This document shows positions 31,401-37,712 of a stretch of 64,000 nt of DNA, piece after piece. This stretch comes from Halocafeteria seosinensis (Eukaryota; Sar; Bigyra; Bicosoecida), in the NCBI GenBank assembly GCA_001687465.1, contig LVLI01000369.1, positions 1 through 64,000 on the forward strand, read 5' to 3'. A model generated the notes under the pieces. That model saw nothing but the letters and a program-made list of their open reading frames with translations. It was not told the origin of the DNA and made no database searches. How positions within the stretch are numbered: position 1 is the stretch's first letter; each line of letters opens with the position of its first letter. Both the position numbers and the translations under genes were made by a program.

Positions 31401-33917
31401 CGAAATCCGATCATACACTTTCGCCCCTCGGTATCGAATCAGAAGATTAAGCAAGCACTGTACAACCCCAGTTGGTTGCAAAGCAATCGCCGAAAGTTCT
31501 AATAGGACTTGTTGGGTTGCAGAAACAATAAGGCTCCAACCAGCGTATTCAAACTCAATGTTTTCATCCGAGTCGCTTGCATTATCCATCTTTTCAAACA
31601 ACCGTAGTAGGTACTTCTGAAGAGTAGAGAAGTATATCCCACAGGCAGTCAGAATCTCGTGGTGAGGCGATTCCGCACCTAAATATCTGATGATCCGTGA
31701 CATTATGGAGAACCACAGAGATGGAGGCACCCATGTCCGCTTGGCATCCTTGTTGCTTGCAGAAGGCACGTTTAAGTTTGTTTTCAACCTTCCAATGTCA
31801 GAGCTGATAACAGAGACGCCAGACGCAACCGATTTTATTTCTTCTAAGAGCTCGTCGTAACTTAATGAACCAGTTGGAAAGCCTTCAGAGACAATTTCGG
31901 CATATTTTTCGTCGTGTTTGTTTGGCTGGGAGTGAACAGTATGGGATCGACGATGTCCACCATCCGTGGAAGGAGAGTCAGACTCTTGCACGAGTCGTGT
32001 GTCGACAGGAGACTGCCCCGAGGGTACCTCCACAGACTTTGAAGGTCGGTGAACGTCGCCGAGTTTCCGAGATTTGGAAATCAAGTCCCGATAGAAGGTA
32101 CGGTCCCAAAAGTGCCTAGCTTGCTCTCGCGCAGTGTTACGCACATTTACTCTTGCTCTAAAGGCGTCTTGTTTGAGCGATGATTCATCCATACTCTGGA
32201 TGCGTTCAAGAATGGATGAGTCGCCAATTGATTCTCGCATTGCAGTAACCACGGAGTACAACCCTTCTTGCCTAGTGTTGTTAACTAAAGAAGTACCTTC
32301 TTCTCTTGCCACGGCAATTCCTCCATAAAGAGCGCAGTGTTCACCGACAGTATCCCTTAAAGCTGTAAATATAAGGCCACTAGAGAACTCGGACGATCCA
32401 CCACTGCGTTGACGGGGCGTCTTAGCTGGGTGCGGAAAAGACCAGGATAAGCCACCTATCCAATCGCTTAGGCTCGACGGCCAGCTTTTCTGAAAGCTCC
32501 CATTGCCTAAGCGTTTATTTTTAGTCACCTGGACGAAGGGATGACTGATTCCCAGCAATGCAGATGGCATTCTCCGTAACGAATTATCATTTGAACTCAT
32601 TGAAGGAGAATTCGTTAACCGATCAAAACAGTCCAGATCGTATACCTCTGATCCGTATAATCTGACGCGCCGGGGGCACGGCAATAGTCGCCTGACACGC
32701 TGTTTCCGCGTAGAAGAGCTGTGGATAATAGCATCTTTGCTGTCCAGTGCCGAAATGGATACTTCTACAGGCAGGGACCAAGGCTTTTGCAATAGCTGAG
32801 GGGAGTCCTCGAATCTTATTCTTTCCTCTTGTGGTAAGCACATGCCACTAGTGCCCAACTCATTCTCCCCGCCAATTTCTCCACTAACCTTGGCATCGGT
32901 ATGCATCATTTTACTGATACGTTCAATGTATTCCTGGATACTGACACTCTTGTCTCTGGTGTCCGCTTCGTCACTGTCGTCATCCAACCCAGCAGGAGTT
33001 GCACCGCTTCGGTCTCCCGAGGTCTCGCTTCTTGCAGAATGTCCTTCCGGTTCTATAGTTTCGTCTGTAGCTAAATTCGAGTACTGTGCAGAAGTACTTT
33101 CGTAAAAATTCCATAAATTTTCAACTGAATCGGGAACATCCGATAGCTGTTCTACGGTTGGTTTCCTTGTGGCGCTTCCAGTTTCCGAACTACTGTCCGT
33201 TTTCTTCGATGCCTTGAGCATCTCACGTAGTTGCCGTAATGCAGAACTATGGCCACCATCATCTTCCGATACATCAAGTCCGCCCTGCATACTGGCGATG
33301 GCCTCCTTCTCCCTGGCCTCTACTTCCAAGTCGAAATCCCAGTCTTCCTCCTCTGAGCTCTCCTCTAGTTCCGCCTGCTGCATAGCCTCTCCGCCCGGTG
33401 GATACTCCTCTTCTAGAGTCTCTTCCCCCACATGAGTACTTCCAGGGCCTTCCTGTCCACCAGCGCTGCAAGAATTGTCATCCCAGTCACCCTCATCTGG
33501 AAAGTATTTATCCTCGGTACTCCCCTCGGCACCAACCTCGATACTGATTTCATCTTCGTCTTCATCCCAGACAGCATCGATATCGTCAGGCCTGAGAGGT
33601 AATTGAGGTGCCCCGATAGATGCTTCTGATGCATTACTTGCCCGTCTCGCGGCATGTACGGCGGTGGAGGTGTTGTCAGTGTCATCCCAAAATACGTCCT
33701 CATGGGTAGAAATCTGCCTATCCTGACTCTCAGCTGTTTGGGAGTGGGTGGCAGCGAGTGTATTCGACAATTGGGTTGAGGTGATTGCCATGGTTGCCGA
33801 ACCACCTTTCACAGGGAATGACGTCCCTGCTGACGTAACAGGTGAGCCCTCAGGGAGGACAATATTGTCCCAGTCCTCCTCTTCTTCGTCCGACGCGAAA
33901 GCCTGAAGCCCATCCAT
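22479..33917 (-). CDS. Giant intronless protein of unknown function (3812 aa)
   Basis: One uninterrupted 11.4-kb frame from ATG 33917. I do not recognise a family. The N-terminal 200 residues are acidic and carry five short motifs of acidic residues around Trp-Asp (Trp at 16, 77, 117, 145 and 193; EEEDWDF, VFWDDTD, VWDEDED, GDWDDN). A strongly basic, Arg/Lys-rich stretch lies around residues 870-960. The middle (about 1000-2500) looks all-helical, with leucine-rich segments reminiscent of TPR or HEAT-like solenoids. Around 2650-2900 is a low-complexity Ser/Thr/Glu region, and the last 900 residues look folded again. No kinase, GTPase, zinc finger or membrane span is evident. It is most likely a scaffold or trafficking-type protein (inference from architecture only). 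Coding status is secure because a frame this long cannot arise by chance. The gene runs in tandem with SAC3. Confidence 0.85.
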   Translation of the reverse strand: MDGLQAFASDEEEEDWDNIVLPEGSPVTSAGTSFPVKGGSATMAITSTQLSNTLAATHSQTAESQDRQISTHEDVFWDDTDNTSTAVHAARRASNASEASIGAPQLPLRPDDIDAVWDEDEDEISIEVGAEGSTEDKYFPDEGDWDDNSCSAGGQEGPGSTHVGEETLEEEYPPGGEAMQQAELEESSEEEDWDFDLEVEAREKEAIASMQGGLDVSEDDGGHSSALRQLREMLKASKKTDSSSETGSATRKPTVEQLSDVPDSVENLWNFYESTSAQYSNLATDETIEPEGHSARSETSGDRSGATPAGLDDDSDEADTRDKSVSIQEYIERISKMMHTDAKVSGEIGGENELGTSGMCLPQEERIRFEDSPQLLQKPWSLPVEVSISALDSKDAIIHSSSTRKQRVRRLLPCPRRVRLYGSEVYDLDCFDRLTNSPSMSSNDNSLRRMPSALLGISHPFVQVTKNKRLGNGSFQKSWPSSLSDWIGGLSWSFPHPAKTPRQRSGGSSEFSSGLIFTALRDTVGEHCALYGGIAVAREEGTSLVNNTRQEGLYSVVTAMRESIGDSSILERIQSMDESSLKQDAFRARVNVRNTAREQARHFWDRTFYRDLISKSRKLGDVHRPSKSVEVPSGQSPVDTRLVQESDSPSTDGGHRRSHTVHSQPNKHDEKYAEIVSEGFPTGSLSYDELLEEIKSVASGVSVISSDIGRLKTNLNVPSASNKDAKRTWVPPSLWFSIMSRIIRYLGAESPHHEILTACGIYFSTLQKYLLRLFEKMDNASDSDENIEFEYAGWSLIVSATQQVLLELSAIALQPTGVVQCLLNLLIRYRGAKVYDRISRDANGTKQTGEGKFQESKRGKTKGRAFLDKLKRGVRAPAKGGDTGQYAQNGGVDYSLWGEMRAFRRRKRQRRKELHYTSWRFQEGSAVRLESKQNQRRKLRRSRENGSSRRKGTTQGGRSGEPDNTGEGSLTDLARKLSFRKWMRVAMEDPLVSDSIRRSVFASGMAPEDTAQVWIRSAMASMANQCLQVALNDMVLLAVIPVILDRFYVRADGEPTDRCYVQHSYTTLARASVLQEKVRTESTLTALRSVNTLFGCDGAIGAFLHKAYRLSLASHVEHIRRLVKEFAASFQRSCGQRCVGHFRMNLSNLCAELCNGRSPLTYRQLLSDTLVDGFREQSDQLTSSTSFEACLRHAVSSCFLDETDIFLLSGCMWQDQQEATFFNVFHPVSTSQWGIDGNPILPARACVDDNQPIPHSWCGFLEPHRHQRATFSESQALCSVIRHPLARAIHARASLKRDGPVKDNRKGDNRCTPLLPKFRAVGIDELSSSFLISSRAPFAIVACLLSELAEIHAPDVTDFSGSHSAEIMVSQLSFHIQVRPVFKGSGTQMDVDWNSESICAAVVNSTAAVMEDVVWLLVGLHHSLSRMQRLKTVVGATSWLRKRGLQDEEASRIYEVLQRLVPGLLSSVCSAAGAQDSLGAPKDFSSAPPTIAHGVYGDALYSRGALVEALMLAQVAPFSELVTHHYALGAGQRSAGALGDADAISLLLGTRTTYVPTLLETERGRDVIGLLCYHFESGLGNISGLQDVGSMQNTRTSAGIARHLVSAEVAGECRSLWFRLKLLQDTTQRDPSIPADELISILEQLAGDYEKASMQGRAFGYICSAAWLAMRDPTKSAVRLFQILIKVGKIGLSTRPSVARTILMHGLLVLHAKGVTNRVTTVEESNSLLMAIIPGLRLQEGSGVRAPTSGELPFAGYGNTPEMEVLSQIIIQESLRKFKGLENHANLRSSSCGSGGASDVDILREVDIPGWLFRAISHLTRIRSNLTTVDTNDATAMNFVLQKGFVDDFLPPSAECVWGSNQQGKNVAWLPRESLVQLALLLAKLSLASYEPKFTIDVLLPFMPILPDPLGVSSISNQLLYRSTGESTRREVIETVANVTQLRFSHISKISAMLAEGYYRCSAHADCATVLNHVFPFLPLLSSERKANYVYICPVRSKDISSDEWCPVLGLRATQSLQTGDQVYLETDTFRMAKLYVKNLFAAGCYRAALRSVSRLIQVLDRFPPHLCLKDTNSFLRHFDQELEGASFLTRLSHAASRVAECLENDSSVFATLRVWLQSVASLMELRGHILLRLLRCPSTWYKAKGGGDSVNHHSAFLEIPNAAHDALKVSILQKRLFDQPKAFLSMTQDTRIRQEIYWVTDLVERGPTVVSPLCFHDVLAAGWSGDIFCGSWCFYRAAVSSFETAAQMLNILGDHLGTSRNHMGVIEATTEWKLGKRSVLPAASNQYELFDSLDKVLQQCYLDEKAGDNEQPLSLVSILYQRWHLNATFVNDSRTRTGEQEQIPSSLCRLCVGSEDRAVHLVDSVMKVSQSLGALRLSLRSSLAYSELLMAGQRIRATAFWIESVRVFWQMFVAGNIIVPFCFGDVVEAKWVEEMLSRITRWLCSCRDAKLINQYIFVLDAYVRASRIFKRMSETKCSEIVPPLPIAVSNYFTSKFFHPATEFSESIPVASDMNSVRGHAKTSSLETREDSVPRAERVTLSRLIQPYLSVFTPDAVPDSGRKGARAWEDAFSLLQKGVSQSFSSNLTGEDQYNAFSVWKSSEIVGIQRFHWGRRLDRTSTASLNPLMAGNTVTGRTESEGHPSLPLSPDRKETESPLHESIIVARSQAEKISEDLIRLVYAVQNAVLDVASTELALGSKEEERRPLVYLRLPKQQYLPSATPTMVEDPSPTVDNSMKDYLLKFAGMENQYRRDDSHGANDKRSTGSNPVSSATSGTNTDTVMGSTSSRGEEDNSTEQKNTEGAHSYVEELQHFPNTGHGLALSKGARPSNAAERLRIQRGKFSTYPPRGAADLPKRRSNLSRRITETCGSRNDFTQLTTRNVGLRGKRLPTTPEQDKTEVTGNLEKLDPSLAKPLSHVPPRSRRASSHAVSGVTENDMDASKELDGREKDSPQGEGSRAPSSQTQERSSVSGSCLTHESGHSGSMSLACLREKLLSKLFVLLRYQANSWLSHTSVKAASSYFAEENNADSPFMATSLVQPCFGPTATPLSLGNSQDWLWMQRHLRNIGDLWSRMDAKLSSYLMIASPVDWSPTFQNIRAEMLQRSGCIRHEMDRMRTALGEDSLALSTASYEALVKAAESGIESNPLLQTCLLQLKRACYCLHFPYYETVCVFAPFSESNPHICSVGPKPSRTTEVPKLDRTMFDKCMQHPQAPMEAEEASDKETETQRVFFAVVSEVAKRVYPSKEKDEPDVLSSGLWQFWLKAAGIGGLDAVKGGLTAATQLAGIGGSKTQNDQILGMRSPRWMDKVVKQLNLTMNTPYMVVFFLLQQLSKKKEMTGAPRREKEMHHIRGFTRFVRTLFGKSSGNEEKSRIPSAPILIIPSATSAVMPWENMFSFGVNKIEKPALAEQENVSLTQEQGSVEEGTAAAVAAAIKGNRSSDPSNPRGDYGLVFFSRSRSLWQLVQLSSSLPPGSYQFPRKRASKVLGPTIRLSNPLNVCILSAGRSSSRASNMRDLVELETVRRGASVFYGLNSVNRSHRSVLWSIPSVPALSDILGIWSSRLPNRSEMSRRDAPVRPGISMEEAQFPINGIMDARCSRRVPAAWPKESLIDPLYSARRLLHSGHFPMQYLQVHELQLQKYSGIEHVQVNTESHQSHHHLPSLIANKFGMESEDLQLMVREGNRSSVKAWPVILLHFADILESSEALDILTSTRCAAASIVCVIGGSEAIKTVAKRLSEAWKELQKSIEECNRNLSRGQKDSRMNPHATIKNSMPGHWKSPCHFLLSVLNKIQDDTGVCTILLNAPPMPPQ

Positions 33918-34474
33918 CCTTCGATTTTAGCGTCTCCAAACGATGCCTATAAAAACGGTCTGCTCTCTATGAGACGCGTAAGTCACGCACTCGTCGGTTC
34001 CTCTATACGGACGTGTCCAAAACTTAAATGACGCGTATATCGAAGAGAGGATACAGAGGCTCCCAAGTTCCGGAGACCGTCTACAGCGTCCAGAGGGGTT
34101 TTGTGTGCGAATCACACCTTGTGTGCACGTGATTCCGTGCTTCGTGTGTTTACCACTGGCACAGTGGATCTGTGCATAAAGTGATACAAATATTAGGAGC
34201 TCTGTATTGTAGATTCCTTCCAGAAAACCCCAAGTAGCCAAAAAGTTTGTCGCCTTGCTCACGCTGCAAGTTGCCAGCTGGAAATTGGATCGCTGATTCC
34301 GACTCTCAGAGGCAAGAATGGATAATTGGAAGGTCTGGAGTAGATGTCATGCTGAACCTATCCTGAAATAGAATGAGGAAGAGCTGACTATTCAAGGCAT
34401 TGGATTTGGAGTTAACTAAAATTGCAGCATGGATCTGCTTTCATTGCGCACTGTGGGACTGCTAGCCACCGACG
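33918..34474. other. Divergent intergenic region, giant gene / LRR gene
   Basis: About 560 bases upstream of both genes. It contains an upstream ATG at 34430 that opens a 37-codon frame overlapping the LRR gene start (see findings). A minus-strand open frame at 33927-34262 lacks an ATG start and family resemblance and was not called. Confidence 0.45.
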
Positions 34475-35839
34475 ATGTCTCACCCAGTGTTGAGGATCTA
34501 TTTGGAGAAATGGTTCCAGCACTATTTTTGTGTTATGGATGACGAATCAGCGGTGTATGGAGACTTAAGCGACCCAGAACCCCTAAGCACTTTGGATTCC
34601 ACCGTGGCGTATTGGAGTCATGTAGCTTCCGGAGATGAACAAGTAGGACCTGATTGGATGTATGCTCTCTCTTGGCGGCGATGCTTGCTCTCCCTAACGT
34701 CGTCTGATTTTGCTACCAACACGGGGGCGCCGGAAGCTTGGAGGGTTTTCCCATATTTCGGAGGAATGGTACTATGCCAAGGCTCGGGGGTAGAAGACAG
34801 TACATTTGATGCTATACCTGCAACCGTGGACCATCTTATCTTATTCGATTGCTACCGTTTAACAGACGCCGCTTTTCAGCACTTGTCACATCTAAATTCT
34901 CTGGATCTCGTCGAATGCAACCAAAGTGCGATCTCGGACGCTGCTTTTCAACGCAGTTCCAACTTGGTAACGCTGGTTATGATGGGCTGTGATCAAAGTA
35001 CCATTACCGATTCTGCTTTTGAACATTTGTCTCAGCTAACGTGCTTAAATATGTCGTGTTGTAGTCAAGAGACCATCACGGATTCTGCTTTCGAGCACTT
35101 ACCGAAGTTGGAATCTCTGACCATGCAACGCTGTAATCAGACTACCCTCTCCGATTATGCTTTCCGGCATCTATCTACTTTGGAGTCACTCGATATGAGC
35201 CATTGCGACCAACTCAGCATTTCGGATTTTGCGTTTCAACATTTGAGCAATGTGACATGTCTGAAGATCTCCGGATGCAGCCAAATGACTATATCAGACT
35301 CTTTGTTCCGTCACTTGTTAAAATTATCATCGTTGGAAATGTCCGGGTGCCCCCAGACAACGTTGACAGATTCTGCATTCCAACACCTACCAAGATTGAA
35401 ATCGCTGATTATTGCCAATTGCAGGCAAACTACAATTTCCGATTCGGCGTTCCAACCGCTCCGACTCTTGACAGCGCTCAGTTTGCATGACTGCACCCAA
35501 GACACCATCACAGATTCTGCATTCCAGCATTTGGCAAATTTGCTATACTTGCGATTGGACCGATGCAGCCAAGCTACCATATCTGACTACGCTTTCCAGC
35601 ATCTATCGAGGTTAACATACTTGAATATGGCTCACTGCAATCAAACGACTATAACAGATTCTGCGTTTATGCATCTTTCAGAACTGTCTTCATTGTGTAT
35701 GAGATATTGCAATCAATCTACTATTACAGCGTCCGCTTTTAAGCATCTTCGGCGTCTAACATCACTGGATGTAGTGGGCTGCGACCAGAACACAATAACC
35801 GACCCTGCCTTCCAGCATGTGCCACATGTAACCCGTTGA
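34475..35839 (+). CDS. Leucine-rich repeat protein (14 x 24-residue repeats)
   Basis: A 454-residue intronless protein. After an N-terminal region of about 120 residues with no recognised domain, residues 125-450 are fourteen tandem 24-residue repeats with the consensus CxQxTITDSAFQHLSxLxxL. Cys, Gln, the ITDSAF core and the spaced leucines are kept in nearly every copy, which identifies a leucine-rich-repeat solenoid of the BspA-like/cysteine-containing kind. LRR solenoids bind proteins; neither signal peptide nor transmembrane segment nor F-box is visible, so an intracellular location is likely but the partner is unknown. The high mutual similarity of repeats suggests recent tandem expansion. 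Start codon uncertain: ATG 34475 is the first in frame; ATG 34535 is an in-frame alternative preceded by an overlapping ORF from 34430. Confidence 0.85.
   Translation: MSHPVLRIYLEKWFQHYFCVMDDESAVYGDLSDPEPLSTLDSTVAYWSHVASGDEQVGPDWMYALSWRRCLLSLTSSDFATNTGAPEAWRVFPYFGGMVLCQGSGVEDSTFDAIPATVDHLILFDCYRLTDAAFQHLSHLNSLDLVECNQSAISDAAFQRSSNLVTLVMMGCDQSTITDSAFEHLSQLTCLNMSCCSQETITDSAFEHLPKLESLTMQRCNQTTLSDYAFRHLSTLESLDMSHCDQLSISDFAFQHLSNVTCLKISGCSQMTISDSLFRHLLKLSSLEMSGCPQTTLTDSAFQHLPRLKSLIIANCRQTTISDSAFQPLRLLTALSLHDCTQDTITDSAFQHLANLLYLRLDRCSQATISDYAFQHLSRLTYLNMAHCNQTTITDSAFMHLSELSSLCMRYCNQSTITASAFKHLRRLTSLDVVGCDQNTITDPAFQHVPHVTR
34850..35830 (+). repeat. Tandem 72-bp coding repeats (LRR units)
   Basis: Fourteen imperfect 72-base units, each one 24-residue leucine-rich repeat, with recurring words such as ACAGATTCTGC and TTTCAGCA. 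Units differ at many third positions, so homogenisation is not complete. Confidence 0.75.
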
Positions 35840-36280
35840 TGGTGACCAGTACGGCAGAGGCTCAATGAACCGGCACGCACACACAGCTGCGATAACACAC
35901 GAGGTCTTCTCTGCCGTTTTCAAGATCTGGGCCGAACGACAACACCAAGCACGAGATCAAGTGGGCACACGCTCAAGTAGAGTTCGTTTCGACCGACTAC
36001 ACACTGCACTGAGGAAAGACCGCCATGACAACAAAATCGAACATGCCGATTCGTCACGTTTCGCGTCGAAACCCGCAAACGTAATGAGTTCAATAGGACA
36101 GAAGATTTTCTTCAATGTATCTAAAGCATTCATTTCGCTACCGTCTCAACCCGAGTTGAATCCCATGTGGGGAAAGACATAGTTTAGGAAAGCGTAAACA
36201 ATGGCACTCAAATGTAAGGTACTTCCAAGTGCTAATGGACATTATAATGGAACGTTTGGATAACGGTGTTCAAGGTAACT
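35840..36280. other. Intergenic: 3' regions of the LRR and HSF-like genes
   Basis: About 440 bases between convergent genes. A plus-strand frame with ATG at 35865 (105 codons) has an unusual His/Arg-rich composition and no family match; I do not call it a gene. Confidence 0.4.
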
Positions 36281-37341
36281 CTACGGCCCACAGGAAGTCA
36301 ACAAGGGAGGCTTCAAAGCCCCCGTTTCGGATATTATGTTAATCACATCATCAGTCACTTCAGTGTTTCCAATAGAGGTCTGGACTGCTGCCCGGCGTGT
36401 CCTCGACCGCGTTCTAGCTCTACCAGTAACGCGGGTCCTGTGCTTTCTCACTTTTGAGCGCCTGAGACCTTCTGCTTCGCTCAACTCCTGTAATATCTTC
36501 TCCGGTGGACGGGGAGTCGGGTCTTTGGCGTGCTCTTTCGCAATCTCTAAAGCCTTATCCTCTTCTTCCTGCTTGCAAAGTATCATCATCTCGTGCAGTT
36601 TTACTGGGGAGCAGCTTGGTTCATAACAATAGTGGAAATAATGCACTGGAGAGTTGGTTGTAGTAAATGCGGTCTGGCGACTCGGGTGGTTTTTCATCGC
36701 GCAGAAGTGAAACTTGTAAATGTTCAACTGTCTGATAAAGCAGTCCAGGGACTTCTTCTCTTCAGACTTGCCAGACGAACTCTCTTTTGTCTTTACGTTT
36801 CCAGCAGCAATTAGTGGCCAGAGCTCGAGGAAGAAATCTCGAGGCCTATGGAAGACGATTCCTCCACGGGGTTTATCATTGAAATCAATAGTATTCCACA
36901 CCTTCTGATCAAGATTCCAAATGTTTCTGCATTTGCTAGACGCAGAATTCGCCATGCGTTGTAATATAGTCACACTTCGCTTTATTCAAAGAAGGCACAC
37001 TTACGGGTCCCCGAAATTTTCAGTCTCAGCCGGGGAGAAAAAATCCACGATGTGTCGATAAGAGCCCTCCTGCACAAGCATCACCTAGTCGACGTATATT
37101 CACATGATAGGGCAATTTTAGTGTAGGGCAAGCGGATACTGACATGCATTAGTCTGTAAAGTTTGAGAGGGAAAATTGCGTTATACCGTTGCTGCAGGGT
37201 ATCCCGACCATCTGCGGGCGTGTTTTGATTGCCGTCCTCTCCTTCCTCCAGTTCTTTATCTTCTGGTGTATCACTACAGTCATCATCCACAGGAGTAGCT
37301 CCATCCATTACTTGGTCGTCATTCGGTGCTACAGACGTCAT
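36281..37341 (-). CDS. Heat-shock-factor-like DNA-binding protein
   Basis: Three exons, 37341-37144, 37069-37005 and 36926-36281, join in frame to 302 residues. No exon alone contains the whole domain: exon 1 ends with FPLKLYRLMH, exon 2 adds EGSYRHIVDFFSP and exon 3 carries the recognition-helix segment CFIRQLNIYKFHF. Together they match the winged-helix HSF DNA-binding domain (FPxKLYxLL ... FxRQLNxYGFxK). Divergent points: a 15-20 residue polar insert (GNVKTKESSSGKSEEKK) before the recognition helix, Lys for Gly in the NxYGF motif, and no clear heptad trimerisation domain. The N-terminus is acidic, and a basic Arg-rich segment (about 255-280) may be a nuclear localisation signal. It is probably a sequence-specific transcription factor, but whether it responds to heat is unknown. 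The joints, although in phase, are predictions. Confidence 0.75.
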
Positions 37342-37712
37342 CTTAGAGCGCTTGATTGATCTCTAGAATGCGCTAAGTTCAACGAGATACCACCACTGGT
37401 ACCACTCTCTAACGCCAACCTCTACTCGACTACATATAGTTCACGAAGTTCTTCCATATAAAGTGTTTCTCAAGCCAGGACTTTGTGTGCTCGATGAAAA
37501 AGTGCCTTGGTTTGAATCACGCAATTCATGACACCTTGGACAAGTAAATTCCTAGCCGAACGGTACCGTAGCCGCTACAACGGATCACTGGCTCAAAACC
37601 GCTTATCAAGTGTTAGATGCTGATGGATCAACAAAAGACGGGACCTTGGTACCATACACCACACTATTTTATATATACGTGTGCATTGGGTTGTTTGCAA
37701 AGGGCAGTTGTC
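37342..37712. other. Intergenic: HSF-like 5' region, IFT121 3' region
   Basis: About 370 bases between tandem minus-strand genes; nothing recognisable beyond presumed promoter and 3' UTR. Confidence 0.5.

Noticed and set aside
33927-34262. Minus-strand 111-codon frame upstream of the giant gene.
   Set aside because: Begins with a non-ATG codon and has no family match; likely 5' leader or promoter.
35865-36182. Plus-strand 105-codon frame after the LRR gene.
   Set aside because: Has an ATG but biased composition and no support; could be real only with transcript evidence.
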